This document shows positions 17,473-25,175 of a DNA stretch of 64,000 nucleotides, in pieces; positions within the stretch are counted from its first letter, which is position 1, and every line of letters starts with the position of its first letter. Both the position numbers and the translations under genes were made by a program. This DNA is from CAIKZZ01 sp035524595. GTDB lineage: Bacteria; Pseudomonadota; Gammaproteobacteria; Steroidobacterales; Steroidobacteraceae. The stretch spans positions 27,582 to 91,581 of the forward strand of contig DATKOP010000044.1 of assembly GCA_035524595.1 (NCBI GenBank), given 5' to 3'. The notes beneath the pieces were generated by a model that was given only the letters and a program-made list of their open reading frames with translations, did not search any database and had not been told where the DNA came from.

Positions 17473-19512
17473 GTGACCGCAGCGCCCTATCCGCACCTGC
17501 TCGCGCCGCTCGATCTCGGCTGGGTGCGACTGCGCAACCGCGCGCTGATGGGCTCGATGCACACCGGCCTCGAGGACCGTGCCGACGACTATCCGCGGCT
17601 CGCGGCCTACCTCGCCGCGCGCGCGCGCGGCGGCGTCGGCCTGATCGTTACCGGCGGCATCGCACCGAACCGCGCCGGCTGGGGTGCGCCGTTCGCCGGC
17701 AAGCTGACCGGCGCGCGCGAGCTGCCGCGCCACCGGCTGGTGACCGAGGCGGTGCATGCCGAGGGCGGTCACGTCTGCATGCAGATCCTGCACACCGGCC
17801 GCTATGCCTACCACCCCCTCGCGGTGGCACCGTCCGCGGTCAGGGCGCCGATCTCGCGCTTCACGCCCTGGGCGCTGACGAAGCGCGGCGTCGGGCGGCA
17901 GATCGCGGCCTTCGTGCGTTGCGCCGTGCTCGCCCGCGAGGCCGGCTACGACGGCGTCGAGATCATGGGTTCGGAGGGTTACCTGATCAACCAGTTCGTC
18001 GCGGCGCGCACCAACCGCCGCAACGACGAGTGGGGCGGCAGCTACGCGCACCGGATCCGCTTCGCGCTCGAGATCGTGCACCAGACGCGCGCCGCGCTCG
18101 GCCCCGACTCGATCATCATCTACCGGCTGTCGATGCTCGACCTGGTCGAGGGCGGCAGCAGCTGGGAGGAGGTCGTCGAGCTCGCGCAGGGCGTCGAGGC
18201 GGCCGGCGCGACCATCCTCAACACCGGCATCGGCTGGCACGAGGCGCGCATCCCGACGATCGCGACGATGGTGCCGCGCGCCGCCTTCGCCTGGGTCACC
18301 GAGCGGCTGCGGCCGCACGTGCGCCTGCCGCTGGTTGCGACCAACCGCATCAACGACCCGGCGGTGGCCGAGGCGATCCTGGCGCGCGGCGGGGCGACGC
18401 TGGTGTCGATGGCCCGGCCGCTGCTCGCCGACCCGGATTTCATGGTCAAGGCTGCCGCCAACCGCGCCGACGAGATCAACACCTGCATCGCCTGCAACCA
18501 GGCCTGCCTCGACCACATCTTCGAGCGCCGGGCGGCGACCTGCCTCGTCAACCCGCGTGCCGCGCGCGAGACCGAGCTCGTCTACCGGCCGACCGCCGCG
18601 CCGCGGCGCATCGCCGTGGTCGGCGCCGGGCCCGCGGGCCTCTCGTGCGCGACCGTCGCCGCCGAGCGCGGCCACCGCGTGACGCTCTACGAGAAGAGCA
18701 CCGAGATCGGCGGCCAGTTCAACCTCGCCAAGCGCGTGCCCGGCAAGGAGGAGTTCCACGAGACGCTGCGCTACTTCCGCCGGCGGCTCGAGCTCACCGG
18801 CGTCGAGGTGCGCCTCGGCACCCACGCCGACGCCGCGACGCTCGCCGGCGGCTTCGACGCGGTCGTGCTCGCCACCGGCGTCACGCCGCGCCGGCCGGCG
18901 ATCCCCGGCCTTGACGATGCGCGCGTCGTCTCGTACGTCGACGTGCTCGCCGGCCGCGCCAGCGTCGGCCGGCGCGTCGCGATCATCGGCGCGGGCGGCA
19001 TCGGCTTCGACGTCGCCGAGTTCCTGACGCATGCCGGCGCGGGCGACGGCACTGACCAGGCGGCGGCGATCGCGGCCTTCGCGCACGAGTGGGGCATCGA
19101 CCTCGAGCTCGCGACGCGCGGCGGGATTGCGGCCGCGCAGGCGCCCGCCGCGCCGGCCCGCGAGGTCTGGCTGCTGCAGCGCAAGGCCAGCAAGCTCGGC
19201 GAGGGGCTCGGCAAGACGACCGGCTGGATCCACCGCACGCAGTTGCGGCGTCGCGGCGTGCGCTTCGTGCCCGGCGTGCGCTACGAGCGCATCGACGCCG
19301 CCGGCCTGCACGTCGTGATCGGCACGCAGCCGCGCCTCATCGAGGTCGACACGATCGTCGTCTGCGCCGGCCAGGAGCCGGCGCGCGAGCTCGTTGAACC
19401 GCTCGACGCGCTCGGCGTCGGCGTGCACCTGATCGGCGGCGCCGACGTCGCCGCCGAGCTCGACGCGAAGCGCGCGATCGGCCAGGGCGCCGAACTCGCG
19501 GCCGGCCTCTGA
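17473..19512 (+). CDS. fadH: 2,4-dienoyl-CoA reductase (FadH type)
   Basis: A 679-residue flavo-iron-sulfur enzyme that reduces 2,4-dienoyl-CoA during oxidation of unsaturated fatty acids with even-position double bonds. The N-terminal half is an Old Yellow Enzyme barrel binding FMN (LLAPLDLGWVRLRNR then ALMGSMHTGLEDR). It is followed by a 4Fe-4S cluster site (CIACNQAC with a fourth Cys in ATCLVNPR) and a C-terminal FAD/NAD(P) half (AVVGAGPAGLSCA and a second Rossmann motif IIGAGGIGFDVAEF). The opening MGSMHTGLE and the 672-residue length of E. coli FadH match closely. GTG at 17473 is the start because the family N-terminus begins there. Confidence 0.92.
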   Translation: MTAAPYPHLLAPLDLGWVRLRNRALMGSMHTGLEDRADDYPRLAAYLAARARGGVGLIVTGGIAPNRAGWGAPFAGKLTGARELPRHRLVTEAVHAEGGHVCMQILHTGRYAYHPLAVAPSAVRAPISRFTPWALTKRGVGRQIAAFVRCAVLAREAGYDGVEIMGSEGYLINQFVAARTNRRNDEWGGSYAHRIRFALEIVHQTRAALGPDSIIIYRLSMLDLVEGGSSWEEVVELAQGVEAAGATILNTGIGWHEARIPTIATMVPRAAFAWVTERLRPHVRLPLVATNRINDPAVAEAILARGGATLVSMARPLLADPDFMVKAAANRADEINTCIACNQACLDHIFERRAATCLVNPRAARETELVYRPTAAPRRIAVVGAGPAGLSCATVAAERGHRVTLYEKSTEIGGQFNLAKRVPGKEEFHETLRYFRRRLELTGVEVRLGTHADAATLAGGFDAVVLATGVTPRRPAIPGLDDARVVSYVDVLAGRASVGRRVAIIGAGGIGFDVAEFLTHAGAGDGTDQAAAIAAFAHEWGIDLELATRGGIAAAQAPAAPAREVWLLQRKASKLGEGLGKTTGWIHRTQLRRRGVRFVPGVRYERIDAAGLHVVIGTQPRLIEVDTIVVCAGQEPARELVEPLDALGVGVHLIGGADVAAELDAKRAIGQGAELAAGL

Positions 19513-19519
19513 GGCCGCC

Positions 19520-20263
19520 GTGTTGCCGGCCACGATGACGCCGCAGCTGCCGCTCTTCGATGCCCGCGCCGGCGCCGCCGAGTTCGGCGTGCGCCGCAGC
19601 ACCCGCGCGCGGCGCCTGACGGTGCGCGTCTATCCGGGCGGGCGGGTCGAGGTCACGGTGCCGGCCGGGGTCCGTCCGGCGACCGTCGCCGACTTCGTCG
19701 CCCGCCATCGGGCCTGGATCGACGCGCGGGTCGCGGAGCTCAGGACCCATGCGCCGCCGCAGCGGGAGGCGCTGCCGGAGCGCGTGTTCCTGCAGGCGCT
19801 CGACGCCGACTGGCAGGTGCGCTACGTGGCGCGGCGCCGGCCGGGGCTGCGCGTCACGGCCGCGCGCGCGCTCGAGGTCTACGGCGACCCGGCCGAGGTC
19901 AGCGGCGCGCGCCGGCTGCTGCGCCGCTGGCTGGTGGACGAGGCGCGCGATGCGCTCGAGCCGTGGCTCGGGCGGCTCGCGCGGGACTCCGGACTCGACT
20001 TCGAGCGCCTCCAGCTCAGGCGCCAGCGCACGCGCTGGGGCAGCTGCTCGCGCTCGGGCACGATCAGCCTCAACGTCTGCCTGCTGTTCCAGCCGCCCGC
20101 GGTGGTGCGCTACCTGATGGTGCACGAGCTCTGCCACACGCGGCAGATGAACCACTCGCCGCGCTTCTGGGGCCTCGTGCGCGCGCTCGAGCCCGACTAC
20201 CGCCTGCTCGACCGCGAGCTGACCCGCGGCTGGCGCCACGTGCCCGCCTGGGTCTACGGCTGA
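19520..20263 (+). CDS. YgjP/DUF45 family metal-dependent hydrolase
   Basis: A 247-residue protein of the SprT-like/YgjP group. The family hallmark WGSC appears in RTRWGSCSRSGTISLN, followed by the zinc site HELCH in LMVHELCHTRQMNHSPRFW and a downstream W. The N-terminal half has the beta-rich YgjP region (RRSTRARRLTVRVYPGG). GTG at 19520 has TGAGG 5 nt upstream, formed by the fadH stop region, and is preferred to ATG 19535. It sits 7 nt after fadH and 7 nt before kynA, so the three probably form one transcript. The substrate is unknown. Confidence 0.88.
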   Translation: MLPATMTPQLPLFDARAGAAEFGVRRSTRARRLTVRVYPGGRVEVTVPAGVRPATVADFVARHRAWIDARVAELRTHAPPQREALPERVFLQALDADWQVRYVARRRPGLRVTAARALEVYGDPAEVSGARRLLRRWLVDEARDALEPWLGRLARDSGLDFERLQLRRQRTRWGSCSRSGTISLNVCLLFQPPAVVRYLMVHELCHTRQMNHSPRFWGLVRALEPDYRLLDRELTRGWRHVPAWVYG

Positions 20264-20270
20264 GGCCCGC

Positions 20271-21155
20271 ATGGCCGCACCCGGCGAGCCGCCCGACCCC
20301 GAAGCGACCGAGCCGGCCGGCACGGTCGCCGTCGACGTCTCCGACGAGCCGGTGCACTGGGACGTGCCGCAGGCGCAGACCTACGGCGGCTACCTCGACC
20401 TCGCGCGCCTGCTCGGCGCGCAGCATCCGCGCTCGCCGGAGCACGACGAGATGCTGTTCATCATCGTGCACCAGACGAGCGAGCTGTGGATGAAGCTGTG
20501 CCTGCACGAGCTGAAGGCGGCAATCGCCTGCATCCGCCGCGACGAGCTGGCGCCGTGCTTCAAGATGCTGACCCGGGTCGGCCACATCCAGCGCCAGCTG
20601 GTGCACGCCTGGGACGTGCTGGCGACGCTGACGCCGTTCGACTACTCGAGCTTCCGCAACCAGCTGGGCCGAGCCTCGGGCTTCCAGTCGTGGCAGTACC
20701 GGCTGCTCGAGTTCACGATCGGCAACAAGAACCGCGACCTGATCGCGGTGCACCGCGCCGATCCCGCCGCCTACCAGCTGCTCGAGCAGGCGCTCGTGGC
20801 GCCGTCGCTGTACGACGAGACGCTGCGGCTCTTGTCGCGGCGCGGCTTCGAGATCCCGGAGGCGCTGCTCGACCGCGACTTTTCCGCGCCCTACGTCGCA
20901 CACAAGCGGGTCACGGCGGCCTGGCTCGCGGTCTACCACAGCATCGACGCGCACTGGGACCTCTACGAGCTCGCCGAGAAGCTCGTCGACCTCGACCACC
21001 GCTTCCAGCTGTGGCGCTTCGCACACATGAAGACCGTCGAGCGCATCATCGGCTACAAGCGCGGCACCGGCGGCACGAGCGGCGTCGCCTACCTCGCCAA
21101 GGCGCTGGAGCTGCGCTTCTTCCCGGAGCTCTGGTCGGCGCGCACCTCGATGTAG
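20271..21155 (+). CDS. kynA: Tryptophan 2,3-dioxygenase
   Basis: This cytosolic heme enzyme opens the indole ring of tryptophan to give N-formylkynurenine, the first step of the kynurenine route. Its 294 residues match bacterial TDO. The signature segments are present: TYGGYLDL, FIIVHQTSELWMKL, FRNQLGRASGFQS, a heme-ligand histidine region WRFAHMKTVERIIG and the substrate-loop GTGGTSGVAYL. No kynureninase or formamidase lies nearby. Its 3' end overlaps the convergent msrQ by 67 bp. Confidence 0.96.
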   Translation: MAAPGEPPDPEATEPAGTVAVDVSDEPVHWDVPQAQTYGGYLDLARLLGAQHPRSPEHDEMLFIIVHQTSELWMKLCLHELKAAIACIRRDELAPCFKMLTRVGHIQRQLVHAWDVLATLTPFDYSSFRNQLGRASGFQSWQYRLLEFTIGNKNRDLIAVHRADPAAYQLLEQALVAPSLYDETLRLLSRRGFEIPEALLDRDFSAPYVAHKRVTAAWLAVYHSIDAHWDLYELAEKLVDLDHRFQLWRFAHMKTVERIIGYKRGTGGTSGVAYLAKALELRFFPELWSARTSM

Positions 21156-21781
21156 CCGGCGGCCGCGGCCGCCGCCGCGCGGCGGCGGCGCCAGGCGCCG
21201 AGCGCGCGCGGCAGCATCAGCAGCGCAAACACGGCCGCGTAGACGAGCGGCTCGCGCACGTCGCGCTTCACCTGCCAGTAGAAGTGCCAGCAGCCGAGCA
21301 GCGTCGCCGGGTAGATCGCGTAGTGCAGCCGCTGCCAGCGGCGCCCGAGCCGGCGCTGCGCCGCGTGCGTCGAGGTCGCGGCGAGCGGCGCGAGCAGCAC
21401 GAAGGCCGCGGCCCCGAGCGTGATCCAGCGGCGCTTGGCGACGTCCTCGAGCAGCACGCGCCAGTCGAAGCCCTGGTCGACCGCGAAGTACATCGCGAGG
21501 TGCAGCGACAGGTAGCAGAACGCAAACAGGCCGAGCATGCGCCGGTACAGCAGCCAGCGCGGCTGGCCGGTCAGCCGCCGCAGCGGCGAGACCGCCAGCG
21601 TCGCGAGCAGGAGCCTCAGCGCCCACAGGCCGAGCGTGTCGGTGATCGCGGCCACCGGGTTCGCGCCGAGGCCGAGGCCGCCGAGCCCGAAGGCGCGCAC
21701 CGCGAGGTTGGCGAGCGGCAGCAGCAGGGCGACGAACAGCGCCGTCTTGCCGGCGCGCCGCCACCAGAAGTCGGCGCTCAG
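21089..21781 (-). CDS. msrQ: MsrQ, heme-binding membrane subunit of the MsrPQ system
   Basis: A ferric-reductase-like integral membrane protein of up to 231 residues that feeds electrons from the quinone pool or flavin to MsrP. About six helices are visible, with heme-ligand histidines in YLSLHLAMYFAVD, STHAAQRRL and RLHYAIYPATLLG. No ATG, GTG or TTG lies before the first helix. The best start is CTG at 21781, which overlaps the msrP TGA (CTGA) and has GGGAGG 5 nt upstream. The next GTG would delete helix 1. The C-terminal tail after GYIEVRADQ extends 67 bp into the convergent kynA gene. Confidence 0.85.
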   Translation of the reverse strand: MSADFWWRRAGKTALFVALLLPLANLAVRAFGLGGLGLGANPVAAITDTLGLWALRLLLATLAVSPLRRLTGQPRWLLYRRMLGLFAFCYLSLHLAMYFAVDQGFDWRVLLEDVAKRRWITLGAAAFVLLAPLAATSTHAAQRRLGRRWQRLHYAIYPATLLGCWHFYWQVKRDVREPLVYAAVFALLMLPRALGAWRRRRAAAAAAAGYIEVRADQSSGKKRSSSALAR

Positions 21782-22731
21782 AAGTTCCTCCCGAGGTCCA
21801 TGCCGCGGTACAGGTCCGCGACCTCGCGCGCGTAGCCGTTGAACGGCTGGGTCGGCTGGCGCGGCGCGAACACGCCGGCGCCGATGCGCCGCTCGGTCTT
21901 CTGGCTCCAGCGCGGATGGTCCACCGCCGGGTTGACGTTGGCGTAGAAGCCGTACTCCCCGGGCGCCGCGCGGTTCCAGCTCGTGGCCGGCATGCGCTCG
22001 GTGAAGTCGATGCGCACGATCGCCTTGATGCTCTTGAAGCCGTACTTCCACGGCACCACGAGCCGCAGCGGCGCGCCGTTCTGGTTCGGCAGCACCCGGC
22101 CGTAGAGCCCGACCGCGAGCAGCGCGAGCGGGTGCATCGCCTCGTCGATCCGCAGGCCCTCGGCGTATGGCCAGTCGAGCACCGGCCAGCGCTGGCCGGG
22201 CATCTGCGCGGGATCGCGCAGCGTCGTGAAGGCGACGTAGCGCGCCTTCGAGGTCGGCCGGAAGCGCTTCAGCACCTCGCCGAGCGGCACGCCGACCCAC
22301 GGGATCACCATCGACCAGGCCTCGACGCAGCGCAGGCGGTAGACGCGCTCCTCGAGCGCGTGCGGCTTCAGCAGCTCCTCGAGCGGCACGCTGCCCTTCG
22401 CCTCGCACTCGCCGCCGATCGCGACGGACCAGGGCTGCACGCGCAGCCGGCCGGCGTTGGCCGCCGGGTCGGCCTTGTCGGTGCCGAACTCGTAGTAGTT
22501 GTTGTAGCCGGTCACGTCCTCCCAGGAGTTCGCCGCCTCGCTGGTGCTGAGGTCGGCGTTGCGGCGAAAGCTGAGGGCGGTGCCGGTCGGGCCGGTGGTC
22601 CCGAGCGCGGCCGGGGCGGCCGTCGCGGCGGCGAGCGCGAGGGCGCCGCCGAGGAAGCGCCGCCGCCCGGCATAGACCTCGGGCGGCGTGATCTCGGACG
22701 GGCGGATGGCGGCTGGGCGGCGTAGCAGCAT
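21778..22731 (-). CDS. msrP: MsrP, periplasmic molybdopterin methionine sulfoxide reductase
   Basis: It repairs oxidised methionine in periplasmic proteins using a Mo-molybdopterin cofactor. The 317-residue protein begins with a Tat signal (AGRRRFLGGALALAA, twin Arg at 23-25) and contains the molybdenum-ligand cysteine C135 in YRLRCVEAWSM. LPNQNGAPLRLVVPWKYGFK and FYANVNP are family landmarks. ATG at 22731 is chosen because GGAG lies 6-7 nt upstream and the Tat motif then has a normal length. msrQ follows with overlapping codons. Confidence 0.95.
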   Translation of the reverse strand: MLLRRPAAIRPSEITPPEVYAGRRRFLGGALALAAATAAPAALGTTGPTGTALSFRRNADLSTSEAANSWEDVTGYNNYYEFGTDKADPAANAGRLRVQPWSVAIGGECEAKGSVPLEELLKPHALEERVYRLRCVEAWSMVIPWVGVPLGEVLKRFRPTSKARYVAFTTLRDPAQMPGQRWPVLDWPYAEGLRIDEAMHPLALLAVGLYGRVLPNQNGAPLRLVVPWKYGFKSIKAIVRIDFTERMPATSWNRAAPGEYGFYANVNPAVDHPRWSQKTERRIGAGVFAPRQPTQPFNGYAREVADLYRGMDLGRNF

Positions 22732-22839
22732 GGGCGGCTCCGAAAGCGGGCGGGGCGGCGGACGCCCGCTGGCGCCCGGCCACACTCTCAATCAGACCGG
22801 GCGGGACGCCCGAAAATTTCCGGCGCCCCGGCGGGGAGG

Positions 22840-23181
22840 CTAGCGCGGCCGGCGGCGGCGCCCGGCCGCGCCGGCGGCGCGCGGTGCAGGCTGCGGGCGG
22901 ATGGCGAGGCGCAGGCCGAACGCGCGCAGCACGGTCGCGACGGTGCGCATCTCGGGATTCCCGGCCGGCGACAGCACCTTGTAGAGGAAGGTGCGATTCA
23001 GGCCGGTGGCGGCGGCGAGGCGGCCGACGCCGCCCGCGCGGCGCGCCAGCGCGCGCAGCGCATCGAGCACCTCCGCGTCAGCCGCGCGCTCGAGCAGGCC
23101 GTCGAGCTCGCGCGCGATCGATGCGAGTTCCGCCGGCGCGAACGGCGGGCTGGACGTGCGGCTGGCGGGCGTCTTCTTCAT
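22840..23181 (-). CDS. Orphan addiction-module antidote-type HTH protein
   Basis: A 113-residue DNA-binding protein resembling the putative antidote family related to HigA. The HTH reads GGVGRLAAATGLNRTFLYKVL followed by NPEMRTVATVLRAFGLRLAI, and the C-terminus is a basic tail (GRRRRPR). Antidotes of this type normally pair with a RelE-like toxin immediately upstream. No toxin-like frame is present on either side. Instead its ATG overlaps the stop of the four-helix membrane protein (TGATG), making it the last gene of the porin-NRAMP-flavin operon. It could be an operon autoregulator, which is inference. Confidence 0.75.
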   Translation of the reverse strand: MKKTPASRTSSPPFAPAELASIARELDGLLERAADAEVLDALRALARRAGGVGRLAAATGLNRTFLYKVLSPAGNPEMRTVATVLRAFGLRLAIRPQPAPRAAGAAGRRRRPR

Positions 23182-23783
23182 CAGTGGATGCGCCCCGGCG
23201 CCTGCGGCTGATCGCGGCCGCCGTCGGCCGGCTGCGGTGCGGCGGGCCGGGGACGGGACGCGGGCTGGCGGCGGCGGCTGCGTTCCTCGCCGCGGCCGCG
23301 GCCGATCGCGACGTGCGCGACCACGAGCACGACCGCGCCGACGCCGATCAGCCAGTGCGTGAGGCTGATCAGCGGGCGCGCCTGCTCGCCGCCGAAGTAG
23401 TAGAGCGCGTAGCCGCTGCCGGCCAGCAGCGCCAGCGCCGTCGCGAGCGTGACGCCCGAGGCGCGGTTGCGACCGAAGGGCCAGGCGCGGCTGACGTGCG
23501 TCGTGAGCAGGGAGCCGAGCGCGACCAGGCTCAGCATGGCGGCGAGGCCGTGCAGCCGCAGCCACCAGGACTCGAGCGGGTGCGGGCCCTCGCCCCATTC
23601 GGTCGCGACGCGCACGAAGTAGTGGAACACGAGCCACAGCGCGCCGCTCGCCGCGAGCAGGCCGAACGCCGCGAAGACGAAGCGCCGCTGCCAGCGCTCG
23701 AGCCGGACCGGGGCGCCGCCGGCCGGCGGTGGCGCAGGACGGCGCCCGGCATGGCCGCGACGCGCGGCGTGGCGCCCGCTCAT
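23181..23783 (-). CDS. Four-helix histidine-rich membrane protein (DUF4405/cytochrome b-like)
   Basis: A 200-residue inner-membrane protein. Helices lie at about 35-55, 75-97, 109-130 and 138-160, with a basic Pro-rich tail. Histidines face the membrane at H54, H78, H96, H143 and H157. The H78/H96 and H143/H157 pairs in helices 2 and 4 are placed as expected for one or two b-type hemes. It resembles the DUF4405-like membrane electron carriers found with flavinylated proteins. ATG at 23783 overlaps the apbE stop (ATGA). Position and architecture suggest it passes electrons from the membrane to the FMN-binding protein. Heme binding is inferred and not proven by a signature. Confidence 0.7.
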   Translation of the reverse strand: MSGRHAARRGHAGRRPAPPPAGGAPVRLERWQRRFVFAAFGLLAASGALWLVFHYFVRVATEWGEGPHPLESWWLRLHGLAAMLSLVALGSLLTTHVSRAWPFGRNRASGVTLATALALLAGSGYALYYFGGEQARPLISLTHWLIGVGAVVLVVAHVAIGRGRGEERSRRRQPASRPRPAAPQPADGGRDQPQAPGRIH

Positions 23784-24658
23784 GGCCGCACCCGCCGGTC
23801 GCGGCCGGCCGCGACGACCCGGGCGGCGGCGCCGAACGCGGCCAGCGCCGGGTGGCGCTCGTCGCCGCTCACGGCGACCACCTTGGTGAGCGCGTCCGCG
23901 GTCGCGCAGTCCGGTGCGACGACGCTGACGCTGAGGCCCTCGCCGCAGCAGGCGCCGCTCGTCGGGTCGATGCAGGCCGTCATCGCTGCTCCAGTCTCGG
24001 CACCGGGCTGCCGGTCGGGATAGTGGGCCGAGGTCGCGAGCGCCGCATCGTGGAGAGTCACGAGCGGCACGACCCGTGCCGGGTCCGCGGGCAGGCGCAC
24101 GCGGATGGTCTCGGCGCATGCGCCGAAAACGCGCAGGTCGCCGCCGGCGTTGACCGTCGCCGCGGCGACGCCGTGGTCCCGCAGCGCCTCCAGCGCCCGG
24201 TCGACCGCGAAGCCCTTGGCGATGCCGCCGAGGTCGAGGAGCAGCGGCCCGCGGTAGCGGACCCGGCCGCCCTCGAGCAGCTGGAGGCGCTCGCGACTGC
24301 CGCCGTCGCCCGGCGGTCCCGCCGGCGTCGCGACGCCGGGCGGCGCGGGCAGCCGGCCGGCGCGCACCAGCGCCGGGGCCACCGCGCAGTCGAAGGCGCC
24401 GGCCGAGGCGGCCGCGACCTCGAGCGCGCGGCTGAGCACCGCGTAGGTCCACGGCGAGACCGCGACCGGCGCGCGCGCCGCGCCGCGGTTGAGCGCGCTC
24501 AGCTCGCTCGCCGGATCGTGAAAGCTCATCAGCGCCTGCACGCGCGCGACGGCGGCGAAGGCGGCGTCGCAGGCGGCGTGCGCGTCGGTACAGGCGCCGC
24601 CGTCCCTGATGCGGATCGCGACCAGCGTGCCGAGCCAGGGTTGTGCGCGCGCCAGCAT
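23780..24658 (-). CDS. apbE: FAD:protein FMN transferase (ApbE)
   Basis: It transfers FMN from FAD to a Thr/Ser in target proteins. The 292-residue protein shows ApbE motifs: an LGTLVAI opening, MSFHDPASELSALN, LDLGGIAKGFAVD, NAGGDLRVFG and the magnesium site IDPTSGACC with ATADALTKV. It starts 1 bp after the stop of the FMN-binding protein gene, its probable substrate. I see no clear signal peptide or lipobox, which is unusual because most ApbE proteins work outside the cytoplasmic membrane. The start could be misplaced only by a few codons because the upstream gene abuts. Confidence 0.93.
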   Translation of the reverse strand: MLARAQPWLGTLVAIRIRDGGACTDAHAACDAAFAAVARVQALMSFHDPASELSALNRGAARAPVAVSPWTYAVLSRALEVAAASAGAFDCAVAPALVRAGRLPAPPGVATPAGPPGDGGSRERLQLLEGGRVRYRGPLLLDLGGIAKGFAVDRALEALRDHGVAAATVNAGGDLRVFGACAETIRVRLPADPARVVPLVTLHDAALATSAHYPDRQPGAETGAAMTACIDPTSGACCGEGLSVSVVAPDCATADALTKVVAVSGDERHPALAAFGAAARVVAAGRDRRVRP

Positions 24659-24659
24659 C

Positions 24660-25172
24660 TCAGTCCCTGAGCGCGACCGCGTACAGCGCGAGGATGCGGT
24701 TGACGCCGTCGGTGACGTGGCTGCACGACAGCGTCGCGCCGCTGATGTTCTGGATGTCGCGGTTGATGCCGAGCGCGGTGCGCTTGCCGACGAACTGCCG
24801 CCGCCAGCGCTCGTTGCGGATCTCGTAACCGTAGGATTCGCGGTAGGTCAGGATCTCGAGCTGGCGGACGCTGCCGTCGGCGTTCAGCCCGACCGCGTAG
24901 CTGATCAGCTCGTGCTTGCCGAGAACCTCGTCGACGACGAAGAAGCCGCCGCCCGCCACGCGCCAGACGTGCCAGGGGCGCGGCGGCGCCATGCCGCCGA
25001 GCGCGCGCGCGAGCTCCGCCTGCTGGGCGGCGCTGAGCGCCACCGGCAGCGCGGTCAGGGTCGCGCCCGGGAACATCAGCTGCTGCGCCTGCTCGACCGA
25101 CAGGTAGGTCGTCGCGTAGACCGAGGTCGACACCGCGGCGACCGGCAGCCAGACCCAGGACGCGGGGCGCAC
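24660..25172 (-). CDS. Secreted FMN-binding domain protein, predicted ApbE substrate
   Basis: A 170-residue exported protein. Residues 1-20 form a signal peptide (WVWLPVAAVSTSVYA). The rest is a single FMN_bind domain as in NqrC, RnfG and NosR. The flavinylation motif is S144-G-A-T147-L-S149 in NISGATLSCSHVT, so T147 should carry a phosphoester-linked FMN. KHELISYAVGLNADG and ILTYRESYGYEIRN are the conserved strands before it. GTG at 25172 lies 3 bp after the NRAMP stop. Sandwiched between the metal transporter and ApbE, it is the likely periplasmic flavin electron carrier of this operon. Confidence 0.88.
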   Translation of the reverse strand: MRPASWVWLPVAAVSTSVYATTYLSVEQAQQLMFPGATLTALPVALSAAQQAELARALGGMAPPRPWHVWRVAGGGFFVVDEVLGKHELISYAVGLNADGSVRQLEILTYRESYGYEIRNERWRRQFVGKRTALGINRDIQNISGATLSCSHVTDGVNRILALYAVALRD

Positions 25173-25175
25173 CGC

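Noticed and set aside
22798..22812. CGGGCG-GGA-CGCCCG hairpin followed by AAAATTT between the antidote gene and msrP
   Set aside because: The A/T tract is on the wrong side for a minus-strand terminator, and no plus-strand gene ends there. The stem is only 6 bp.
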